DNA from: Calvatia gigantea
Taxonomy: Eukaryota > Basidiomycota > Agaricomycetes > Agaricales > Lycoperdaceae
NCBI GenBank assembly: GCA_025093985.1
Contig: JACAAK010000011.1
Span: 1,798,001-1,862,000, forward strand
Direction: 5' to 3'
DNA: 64,000 nucleotides
In this document: piece by piece, positions 11,671-22,207 of the stretch
Position numbering within the stretch: the first letter of the stretch is position 1
Layout: the number at the start of each line of letters is the position of its first letter
Notes under the pieces: generated by a model
Told to the model about the DNA's origin: nothing
Database searches by the model: none
The model's input: the letters and a program-made list of their open reading frames with translations, nothing else
Made by a program: the position numbers and the translations under genes

Positions 11671-14101
11671 ATGCCTGTGATTACAGCCGTCCAGACTCCA
11701 CATACCACTTCGACGCCAGCCCAGATGCTGATACCCAAGGTCCTTGTTGCGAATCGTGGTGAAAGTGAGTCCAACTTTATGCAGACGCCGGGACCCTTAT
11801 TCCTGACTTGCCTTTTTCCACCACCACCATCATCGTCTGTGGATAGTTGCCGTAAGAATCCTCCGCTCTGCGAGGGAACTCGGCTGGAAGACTGTGGCAC
11901 TCTACACGAGGGAGCCTAACCTTGATGTCAGCCATGCCACATACGCAGATGAAGCAATCAAGCTGAATAGTGTAAGTAATTACATGGATGCCGATGTCAT
12001 CCTCGAGGTAGCTACCCGGTATGTCACCCTTGGCTCGTGGTTTGTTTCGTGGTGCTCATCGTGACAGTGTACATTGTACGCACGTACATCCAGGATACGG
12101 ATTCCTCAGTGAATCCCCAGCACTAGCCAATGCTCTTGCAAAACACAATATCACTTTCATTGGCCCTTCTTCTGACGTCCTCCATCTTACTGGGGACAAA
12201 ATGCGGTCTCGCGATCTTGCGATGTCGCTAAACGTGCAAGTCGCTCCGGGTACTGGTGTTGCGTCGAGTGACGAAGTTAGTGCATTCGCAGCCCGCATTG
12301 ACGTCGGCCATCCTATTGTGATCAAAGCGTTGGATGGTGGAGGAGGAAGGGGCATACGAGTGGTTAAAAACGACTCGGAAGTTGATCAAGCCTTTAAGAG
12401 GTGCGCGCACACGCTTGCTTTTTTTTATATGCATCCTCTAAAATCTACATAGATGCATGGGAGAAAGCCCATCCGGCCGAGTTTTTGTCGAGAAGGCTCT
12501 GACTGGTCCCAGTTGGAAACACATAGAGATTCAGGTTATCGGGGATGGTACTGGTTTGGTCAGTCACCTTTGGGAGCGCGAGTGCAGCGTGCAACGTAGG
12601 TACGTAAAAAATCGAAATGGATCTGCGCGTGGTTGCTCAAACAACGTTGCTGCAGGTTCCAGAAGATTATTGAGGTATGCCTAGTGTAGACCTCACCATG
12701 ACCTTGGTTGACGTTATATCTGTAAGGTCGCTCCATCGCGGCTATCGCGTTCGGTTATTCAGATCCTGGCCGATGCTTCCCTCAAGATGGGCACCCACTT
12801 AAAGTACAAGGGTCTCTTGTGAATGGTTCAACAAACCAATGGGTTTTCCTCGAAATAAACCCCCGCGTGCAAGTTGAACATACTGTTACTGGTACGACCT
12901 ATATTCCTTTTTTTATGCGTTCCAACCCCATTACCCGATTCCAGAGGAAATCACGGGCATTGATCTTATCCGAGCGCAACTCCTCCTCTTTTCCTCACCG
13001 AATGCCACACTATCAACGCTCGGTCTCAACACCCCTCCTTCAAGGCCCGTATCTACCGCCATTCAACTCCGACTCACTGCTGAGAACCCGGAGACTAGTT
13101 TCTCACTTACACCAGGAACTATTCGTAGCTCGGAGATTCAGTGGCCAGCGGGTCGAGGAGTTCGCATCGACACATGGCTCTCTTATTCCCCGCCATCGCA
13201 GTCACTATCCGAGTGGGTGATTGGCACAGAGTTCGACTCTCTCCTAGCGAAAATAATCATTCATGGTGGTACTTTCGGAGAAGCGACTCAGAAAGCCCGA
13301 CGCGCCCTGCGGGAGTTTTGGTTGCCGAAAGAGAGCAAGGTTAGGACAAATATCGCTGTCCTTGCTGGCGTTCTTGGGCATGATGATTGGAACAACGGAA
13401 CAATTGATACCCTGTGGTTGGAGCGGAACCTTGACACCATTTTAGGACTTGGAAAGAAAGTCTCTAAGGAGCAAACAGATATAGCAGGCCTGGACGAAAT
13501 TCTTAAACGGAGAACAGATGGACCTGGCAACAGCAGTACATCAGCGCCCTCTTCCGGAGGAACCGTGCTCCTTCAGCCTGGCGTGCTATTTCACCTCACT
13601 CTTTCCCCAACAAATCCCCCTGGTCCTGATACCACATCACGAGAGACGAAGAAACATACACTCACACTCACCTCTATCGCACACAACGCGTTCCCAGACA
13701 AGCTTTCCGGTGTGCTTCAAAGCACATTTTCTTCTTCCCTAGAATTCTCCCTTTCCCAGTCAACGTCCGCATCAGTTGCTCATGGGGAAGGCTTTGAACT
13801 TGCAGATCCGAACGACCCGCAACACGTCGCAGCGCCATTAACAGGAAAGATCGTTGATATCCATCCTGTCCTGAAAGTCGTTGCTTCTTCGCCAACACCC
13901 CAACAGGGAGGCGAAGGGAAGGGACGAGTGAAGAGGGGGGAAACGCTGGTGGTGATGAGCGCTATGAAAATGGAAAGTGTGATTGTAGCGCCGCATGATG
14001 GGATCGTGGAGAAGGCTGGAAGGGGCATGAAAGTTGGTGTCATTTTTGGAGAGGGTATGTTGGTTTGCACCGTGAGGCCCGTGGGGACGAGTAGGTTGTG
14101 A
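11671..14101 (+). CDS. acyl-CoA carboxylase, biotin carboxylase + BCCP (alpha) subunit; 16-nt deletion
   Basis: ATP-dependent carboxylation of biotin. Exons: 11671-11764, 11847-12018, 12068-12400, 12453-12599, 12656-12674, 12727-12891, 12945-14101. Domains: N-terminal [33 protein letters not shown], the ATP loop [14 protein letters not shown], then [33 protein letters not shown] and [18 protein letters not shown]. The carboxylase C-domain follows, then a biotinyl domain with attachment motif SAMKMES at about 60 residues from the end. The total of 2087 nt is not divisible by three. At 12811-12816 the text jumps from KYKGL to LVNGS, missing the expected GTxEF strand and 16 nt; adding 16 gives 701 codons exactly. 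So this copy is frame-broken in the biotin carboxylase core, or the sequence is wrong there. An internal Met at 11725 is an alternative start. Partner gene lies head-to-head. Confidence 0.85.
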
Positions 14102-15163
14102 AAAAGCATGCCCGGGTGGGGGGGCTTGAATGATTTCGGCACTACGGGATTAGTCTGTTGAGACCAGAACAGCCAAGAAACATTCTCATAAATAATATAT
14201 GAGCATCAAGATCTGGCCACCACCTAATCACCAGCCTAACGAGACTTCTGATCGCTCCATGTGAGCGCCAGAGGGCGAGATCGAGAATGAAGAAACCCAC
14301 AGGGGTCTGATCCGACGTGCAAAAAGCGGCCTCAATCATCGATGAAATGGCGGTGAGAAGACCCACCGACGCCGACGGTTTACCTGAGTTACTACCTAAG
14401 AGATTTGGGTTTAATTTAGGGGGACAACGAAAATTTTCCGAGAGCCCCGCCATGAATTCCCAGTTTTTTTAATCTTCCATTTCAGCGTCTCTGAAAGAGC
14501 AAAAGTTCCCAGCTAAATTAACTCCTGACGCCCTGGGCGGCCTTGCTGCCCCATGGGCCCAATTATTGTGGTGAACGACATAATAATATCCGGCGTGTAA
14601 TCATCGATGACCAACGATAAAGCCCGAGTGCTATCTGTCCGTTAAATTGGTATTTGGGAGCAGAGCCCAGCACCCACCCCAGATAGTCTTGCCGTGCAGT
14701 CTCACGCTACACCCGAATACACCGCTGTACACCGTCGAAACACAAGGTCTCCACGAGTGGCGCTTGAATTAGATCCTATCAACGATGTAACCAACTACTA
14801 CCACTTAAAAAAGAAGTGGAAGAAGCAACTTCATACGGAGAGAAAATATTCAGATATTCCCTCTAAAGGCCTATAATTCCATGTTCTCCTTGCTATCACC
14901 TGCCATTACGCCTCGTGCAATAGAGAACAAGATCATAGGATTGCACACAGATAGGCAAAACCCGTGGCATCAGCGCCAGCAGCACCTAAGGAGACTTCGC
15001 TCATCAAGCTCCGAAGCAGTCGGGCAGCAACAACTCATTTCCCCAACCGGCGATTAAGACGACGCCGAGCACCCCATACCAGAAAAGAGGGGAAGGAATA
15101 CTGAGGGTAGTACAATATAAAAGGGTCGCACAACGAGGTGTTTGGCGACCTACTTGCCACACC
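14102..15163. other. no gene recognised
   Basis: Intergenic, with open frames up to about 100 codons that show no motif. The last 200 bp should hold the methyltransferase promoter; a TATA-like AATATAAAAG lies at about 15114-15123, some 40 bp before the ATG. Confidence 0.5.
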
Positions 15164-16174
15164 ATGCTGAGTGCATCATCCCAACCCCAGCCGCAGGTCC
15201 CGCTGGCCAAGAACTCACTCGCCGACGTTCGACTGTATACCAAAGCACCTGGAACGGCGTATCTTCTTCCATCCGACGAGGAGGAAAGACAAAGGTTCAT
15301 ACCAACAATACACATCAGTGGAATTGGTAGAGTTTAATAAGACCCGCTCCAGATTGACAGTCCAGCATCATTTGATCAAGAAAAGCTTTGACGGACTCAT
15401 TCACGTTCCAATTCAATTGACCCAGGAGGACCATGTCCTCGAAAGTGGAACAGGGACGGGTATGTGACTCCCAGTGATGAAGATCTAGCTCGAGATAACT
15501 CAACGTCCTCAATGTCAGGTGCCTGGCTGCTTGACGTCGCGGAAGAAGCCCCCCTGAAGACGCAACTTGTCGGGTTCGACATTGAAGGCCAACTCTTTCC
15601 CGAGTCTTCCACTTTGCCGGCCAATATAGACTTTTGTGTCCACTCTGTGCTCGACCTTCCGAAAGAGTGGACAAATAAATTCACGCTTGTTCACCAACGG
15701 CTCTTGATCGCTGCCCTCCGCACGACGGAGTGGCTCCAGGCACTCAGAGAGCTACACCGGGTCACGAAGCCAGGGGGATGGGTGCAACTGGTAGAACGCG
15801 ATAGCTGGGTGGCAGGTGCTACCATGAATGTTTTCCGCTCCATGGTGGCCAAGCTGCAAGAATCCCGTAACATTGCAGTATGGTCAGACATAGGATTGGC
15901 GCTGCAGGGGCTCCTCAAGGAGTACGGGTATGTCGACATACGTGTGGTTCGGGGCACCAGTCCATTATCTGGACCTTATGGCAGTGATGGGAGAAGCAAC
16001 TTGCTAGCACTCTTTCGCGGCATGAAGACACCAATCCTTAAAGGTGGGGGATTCGGTATCGTCTCCAATGAAGCCATGTATAATGAAATGTTGGATCAAG
16101 TTTTGCACGAGATGGAATCGACAGAGAGTGCGGAAATTCGCTGGGTGATGGTCTGTGCTAGAAAGCCAGAGTAA
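15164..16174 (+). CDS. SAM-dependent methyltransferase (LaeA/UMTA-like)
   Basis: Class I methyltransferase, most like the fungal LaeA/UMTA group often linked to secondary metabolism. Exons 15164-15294, 15353-15459 and 15519-16174 give 298 codons including the stop, with clean GT-AG introns. SAM-binding motif I is VLESGTGTGAWLLDVAEEAP, followed by the acidic motif II region VGFDIEGQLFP. The post-I/III region is ELHRVTKPGGWVQLVERD. Before motif I lie RLTVQHHLIKKSFDGLIHVP, matching the family's (R)L..QH.....G pattern. No signal peptide or membrane span. The substrate is unknown, and there is no backbone biosynthetic enzyme nearby. Confidence 0.85.
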
Positions 16175-16523
16175 ATGATGGACTGTAAATAGACTCCGCG
16201 CCGTTTTTGTATGGATAGTTATGAAAGATGAACGTCAATGATACTCCCGCATTTGGCGGAAACCTAAACACCTAGGAAGTCATCTTCGCCTCCCCATACC
16301 ATTCGCACAGGGGGGCAATCCGACCTGAATTCACACAGCTTCTGTTTCAAACTTCCCAAAGACCTGCTCTAATGACATGTCCTTCACTACCCGAAGTCCG
16401 GCATATATGCGGATAGATATCTCCCAACAACCTGAAAGCCATGAGGGGAGCAACAAGAGTGAATATTACTGATAACGGGGTCGTAACATCCCTGCGACTA
16501 AACCTTTCCTGGGTTTGGCGTTT

Positions 16524-18908
16524 TTACGCATCCCGACCCCTGGTGAACCTCTTCTCCACACTTCTTAACAGTGCATACAACCCTACTGAGGTGATAAAGC
16601 CCACTATCACACCAATATCACCTGAGCCGGCCTTCGCTATCGGCCCCTGGTAAAACACTTGCGACATGCACGGAATGATAATTCCGAAAGCACCGAAGAA
16701 CGAGAGCAACGCTGCCACCCCCAATGGCAATCTTGAAGGTGTGTCCCAGTATTCGGTGAGATAGGCTGAGAATGAGTGTTTACGGAAGATGAAATGTTCC
16801 GCGAGGACTATCCCTGCGAATGCGGTCGACCAATACCCGATAACACCTGATAAGTGGAGAGGAGAGGTAGTTAACGGGATATTTCACCACGGATCAGAAG
16901 GCACATACTGAGGACGTTGACGAGGGTCGTGTAAAAACGGGTTGCGCCAACTATTGCCACGGGTATCAGGCTGAGAAGAAATGAATCAGTATTAATGTTT
17001 TAATGTTAAATTAGTGATAGGGCAATCACATCGCTTCCGAGATCGAGACATAAACATATCTTGGGATCCTAGCAAAGAACGGTGCAACTGCCATGAAGCT
17101 CATCCCTGCGAAGTTAATCCCATTAACCCCAAATTGAGACTAAGGCAGCTTACCGAAGGTATACATAGTCGGCGCACATGCAGATGGCACACTCAACGCT
17201 AGCAACACCAACAAAAATTTACCAAAACTGCCCACAGGTGCGAGGATAGCCGCTACGAGACCGCCTACGTCGTTACCATTGTCGAAACCTGCCGCATACG
17301 ATGGAACGTTAGAAGCCGCGATTGCGAACGACACGCCCAACATGTGTCCGGCAACCTGCATGTAATGTCGGTCCACCTGACAGAGTTGGAAATATTAGAT
17401 GCCTACACTAGCACAAAGAAACCCAAGGTAGGTATAGATGAAGATTCGAAACCTGAAATCGCAACTCGTTCAGATCTTCCAATTGAGAGAAATAAAATCA
17501 CCAACGTCGAAGCTTTCCCATTGTGATAAACTCCATAATCTGGGGTCATCGTACACCAACTGATGACACTCGAAGCGAGAAAACATGCGAATGAAATCAC
17601 AGTCGAAGGAGTCGGTGTTGGGAACTCCGGCATTGCTGATGGTTTTAGGTGTTTTCCACCAACGGCAAGCATGGTGATGAATGTCACCGCATTGGGTACC
17701 CACGTTAAGCTTTCATACCTGTCTGGAAGTGTTGAACAAAATCCGCATAACAGGAGAGGAGGAGGGCCTTACCAGTGGACGACTCGATATCCACAGAAGG
17801 TTATCTACAGCAAAGTCGGTCTCCGAAGATTACTAAGTCCGTAATTCAAGTACATACCACCATAGAGATCACGCCGATAATTACAATCCCCAACGTTGCA
17901 TTCAATTTGTCAGGAGACACGGCTGCCAAAGTTTGTCCGCCAACAATACAGTTGAGGATGAGGAACCCTTGCATAGAGAAGACATTCAAAAGGCTCGGAA
18001 GGACTGCCGCTGGGTACCTGCGGAACGCCGCAATTCATAGCCCAGATAGACGAGTGGAGGAATGATCAATGTGGTTCTAGGTGGGTAATGAATGAGCCTC
18101 ACTCACCCCCACGAAAATCTGCATTGAACCATCCCTCGCGTGCCCAGTTTGGGGCCAAAAACAGCACTATGCGAAAGGACAACATCCAAGTATTGGAGGA
18201 TGGACCAGATGGAAGGTTGACGGAGCAGGGACAGATGTATGAGTCGTTATGTGATCGAGACCCAGAAGTTGAATATTGAAAATCGACGTGGCGCCATATC
18301 CCGACCGGCGGGAACCAGCATTACACAAGGGTCGGCAATCGTAACATCGGACACGGATATAAGGTGCGGGTCCGTTCGGTTTGCCGCATCAACAAATGAT
18401 GAATACCAACCGGACGTTCGAAACCCAAAATCCAGGTGCATAAGCGACCAGTCACAATTGGAACAGGGGATATGAGAGGGAAACAGGGCACGAGGTCAAT
18501 ACTTTTTCCAGCAACTCAATCCCAAGCCAGGTCACGCACAAAGCTGCAGGGATAGCACATGATCTAAAATATTGAAGACAATGAGTACTTGTGGTCGTCA
18601 AAGCGTGAGGGAAATTCTGAGTGGAGAATGGAAGGGAACCCAAGTAGTCCCGACAATCTTTAATCTAATCTGGTTGGAGATCCGGCGTGGCAAAAAAACC
18701 ATCCGACTGCGCAGTGGACTCACATGGTATCAACGACAGCTACGATGATTCCTGTATGTTTGAGCCCTAGTCCGAAGAACACAGGTGCGGCAGAACCCGT
18801 GCTAAAAGCTAGGACATTGAAATTCGCAGAGAACCAGACGAAGAACATCTGATAGAGTCGCGTATCTGTACGCTCCGAAGGCGATGTGGGGGAGATCCTG
18901 TTGGGCAA
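16524..18908 (-). CDS. purine-cytosine permease, Fcy2-like (NCS1 family)
   Basis: Plasma-membrane symporter for cytosine and purines. Minus-strand exons give, in order: ERTDTRLYQMFFVWFSANFN, LAFSTGSAAPVFFGLGL, AVFGPKLGTRGMVQCRFSWG, SLLNVFSMQGFLILNCIVGG, QTLAAVSPDKLNATLGIVII, FCGYRVVHW, WVPNAVTFITMLAVGGKHL, FRIFIYTYLGFF, PSYAAGFDNGNDVGGLVAAI, SVPSACAPTMYTF, SFMAVAPFFARIPRYVYVSI, GVIGYWSTAFAGIVLAEHF and the last membrane spans, ending at 16524. These match the NCS1/Fcy consensus, including the SANFN and GNDVGG motifs. Introns are 50-80 nt except one of 557 nt (18167-18723). The N-terminal exon before 18908 was not found, so the start is unknown. All recovered exons are in frame. Confidence 0.88.
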
Positions 18909-20205
18909 AGAACATGATCAATCAACGTGTTTTTCCCTTCGTATTACGACACTGAGAATGTCTCGAGAGTAGATGAGTAAGACCAAAGCAAAGAAGGTGG
19001 AATACATTTCTATCTGTCCTCGGGATAATGACACGACGACTGATTAATTCATCCTGACATTCATAAATCCCGCCTTTCGGCATCACCCCATCCCTGAGAC
19101 CAAGGTGAATACCGGACGTTGAGTGAAGAATATCGCAGCAGTTGCCCGGTCACCCATTGCCCTGGGCCGCAACGCTTCTCATTCTTTCGGTCATGGGGTA
19201 CATCGAGCACAGAAGCCCGAGCACCTCATTAAACGGATAAAATTTTCTGCCAACCCTGGTGGGATAACCAAGGAGCAGATCATAACCCGGGTATTACCAG
19301 GTCGTCTAAGGGAATTTAATGTGTTGAGAAAGCTCACCCATGAGTCTCTATGCCCCATTTCAACAGTATATCAGTGATGTTCTGCCACTTAAACATTGCC
19401 CTTTCGGCCTCCTCAACAATTCTGTTATCAATAAAATTTAGCTCCTAAAAAGTTTACCTGGAGGGCGTTGTACTACTTTTCTTCTTTGGAGTCGTGAGGA
19501 ATCTGAGGATCGAAGGTCATTCAAGCTCGTCTTTTGTTGATTTTTTAAATAGGCATGGGAGAGGGGAAGGAAGAGAAAAGAGGGAGTAGTGTGAAGATAT
19601 CCAAAATAAGAATCTATGAAATGGACCTGATGCGAGTAAGAAGGCGAGTGAGTTGGCTTCCATCCACAGAAACCTTTGAAGGAACAGACTAATAAGGAGG
19701 ACCACATGGAAAGTAGTAGACGCGAACCCAAGGCGAGACTTCTTTCACAGCAAAGATTTTCCTTCATTGACACAATGCAACCTCATGATCCAGCAGCAAG
19801 CCTAGGCGGGTCGCTGTCTGAATAGTCGTGGGTTCGATGACAGTGACTGAGCCGGCAAGTTACACACGGGTAGCGAAGCAAGTAGACGAATGTGGTTTAG
19901 TGTGATTAAAGATAGCACACTATGGATGTTCTACATGGAAAGTACGGAGAAAGAGAAGTGACAAGTTTGCAGCATCAGGATAGAGTGCAAAATAGAATAC
20001 AGATGAATGCCCAAAAAACTCAGCGTCTATGGGGTAGGAAGCTCGGCTTTCTCTGCCGCCAGGCCTACGGTTGCGGCAGGTCTGGTATCCGTCCCGGTCG
20101 CGCGACTCGTGGCGAGGTAAATTAGCACTTCAACGACGAGTGCGGATCCTTGTACCCCGGAGCGTCATCTAATCATCACAAATCATAGCCTCTCGACCCC
20201 AATGT
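18909..20205. other. no gene recognised; should contain the permease 5' exon
   Basis: The permease N terminus (about 60-80 residues in relatives) should lie upstream of 18908 but I could not identify it. Other open frames (for example 19438-19773 on the minus strand, with poor composition) show no family motif. Confidence 0.4.
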
Positions 20206-20640
20206 TCATCTTTGTCTTTGCCTTGGGCGGAATTGGGGCTTATGATACCCTGAGTGCCGCATCATCGTAAACCGAGGATCAGTGTACCTCCGTAGACGAT
20301 CCATAAGCTCCTTAGCCAAAAATACGGTCCCCCCTTCCTCCTCATAGCGAGTCATACTGTCATCGATGGGTTCGAGGATGCATATATCTGCTGGGTGCAG
20401 CGTTGTGGCTTCAGAGAAGCGGAATATTGTGATAAATTCATGTTTGAAAATCTTGACGTCAACGGTTGTAAGAGCGGACGCTGGTGTGGCGTTGGACACT
20501 AGGTACGAAGTAGCATGTGAGCATTCACTCAAGGATCCATGCCTCCTGAAGCGTACCCTGGACGAGGTTCACGTCTCCCTTTATGTTGGCAAAGGCAAAG
20601 TACCCTGTGTCAACACGAGCAGGGATATTCGGAGCTGAGA
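20206..20640 (-). CDS. hypothetical two-exon protein fragment
   Basis: I do not recognise this. On the minus strand, an exon ending ...NIKGDVNLVQ joins across a gtacgc...ctag intron (about 20500-20553) to NATPASALTTVDVKIFKHEF, ITIFRFSEATTLHPADICIL, EEEGGTVFLAKELMDRLRRY, with a stop at 20206. Composition is protein-like and acidic, and the joined frame stays open. No start codon could be fixed and no domain is evident. It may be a remnant of a larger gene. Confidence 0.28.
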
Positions 20641-20740
20641 AAGGCTCACAGACTGGGCTAGCAAGTTGAGAGAGAGACATTCAGGGTGGTGAGCGGTGCT
20701 AGGAAGATTGGCAATGGATGCTTTATATGCGAAGCCATGC

Positions 20741-22207
20741 TAGGGACACGAGGGTAAAGATCGAGAAACAAGATCGAAATCGGTTTGTCACTGGCCTATT
20801 TTGGGCTCACGTGAACACTCACCTCCTTCTGGGTCTCGACGGCCTCCATTCCGCCACTTCCACATCTCCGCAACCCATGAAACGCCTGCCAGGGTAGATT
20901 CCTTAATCAAACTAGTCTTAATCATCTTCAGTCTTAAATTATCGTTGTATTCTCGCCAAGCCCCGGTCCCCACACGAAGGAAAGTTCAAGAATCACATCC
21001 TTTTCAATTAGTATCGCTTACCGAAATGCCCAAGCTTTGTCACTTTTCAACCTTAGTCTGTGACGTTCACCAACTGTTTCACCTATGACCCCAGTCAGTG
21101 CAAAAATTTCTGATCACATTTCGCAGAGAACCGGTTAGTAGCTCTCATTGTTCATATTACCACCCAAAAGGGAAGGGATCAATTCAGAGCATAGAGCTTT
21201 GACCGCTTTGCAATGCACATTATTGACCATTGACAGAAAAGCCATGATGTTATCGCCAGCTCACCTCGCAAGCATTGCTGGCGCACACATTGGACCTAGC
21301 CTTCGATTTATACGCCCTGCACATCACGCGGGGTCGTCCAAGAATAACTTGCCCAGGCCCGGTGCTACAGCCCCATGAGAACACACATACCAGCCGTCAT
21401 AGTACTATCAAAGAAAACGCCGAGCAAAGTTCAGGAAAACCCATAACAGGTGCTCTGCCCCTTCCCTTCTTTCCATGAATACTGCAACTTCGTGGTCCAG
21501 GCACGAAGCTCCAAACATATCCGAAACCAGGCTCCAGTTGCTGCCACCCATGACGAAAACAAGCGGTCATTGGATGGACAGACCTCCCTGCAGTAGCTCG
21601 GCGTTCGTGGTTAGGATCATTTGGAGCCACAGGGCTGCATCTTTTAGATGACGTCAAGTGTTGTCCCCACACAGGTCTCAGTTAACTATGTAATTCAATT
21701 CACCATTGCGGAATCACAAGCTTCCGCTGGACCTGTGATTCGATTCCCACAAGCGCGACACCTTCCCTGCACCTTCCAGTTTGTTCCCCCTCCTCGCCTG
21801 GTTACCCGACATGGCCCTTTGCAAACGGTGTCTTTCAGAGAGCTCTAATTACCATGTGCTCTGAACTGCCGTTACAGATGCTATAAGGTAATCTATCAGT
21901 GAAATTGTGATGGCACACCGGTTATATCGCTGCGTCACTTGCCCATCTCAGGGTGGTGTAATGTTTCCTATACATACTTAACGAACGTTTACTCCGCGCA
22001 GGACCCGGACAGGGGTCCATAGCCATGGTACATAAATAGATCCGCCCTCCCTTCCACGCCCCCAGACTTCTCGGTTTTCCAGAAAGAACCATCCCTCTCC
22101 ATGTATCCAATTCTTCGGATACAATGTCCGAGGAACGGAAACCGAGGGATATGATGGTTTGGAAGACCCCACTGGAGACAGATAACCCAGGCGCAAGAAT
22201 CCCATAC
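20741..22207. other. no gene recognised
   Basis: About 1.5 kb without a supported gene. Scattered open frames under 100 codons, no repeat or motif seen. Confidence 0.45.

Noticed and set aside
14142..14453. 103-codon minus frame
   Set aside because: No motif, no spliced partner exons.
19438..19773. 111-codon minus frame as N terminus of the Fcy2-like permease
   Set aside because: No similarity to permease N termini, and no splice join to the exon at 18908 could be made.
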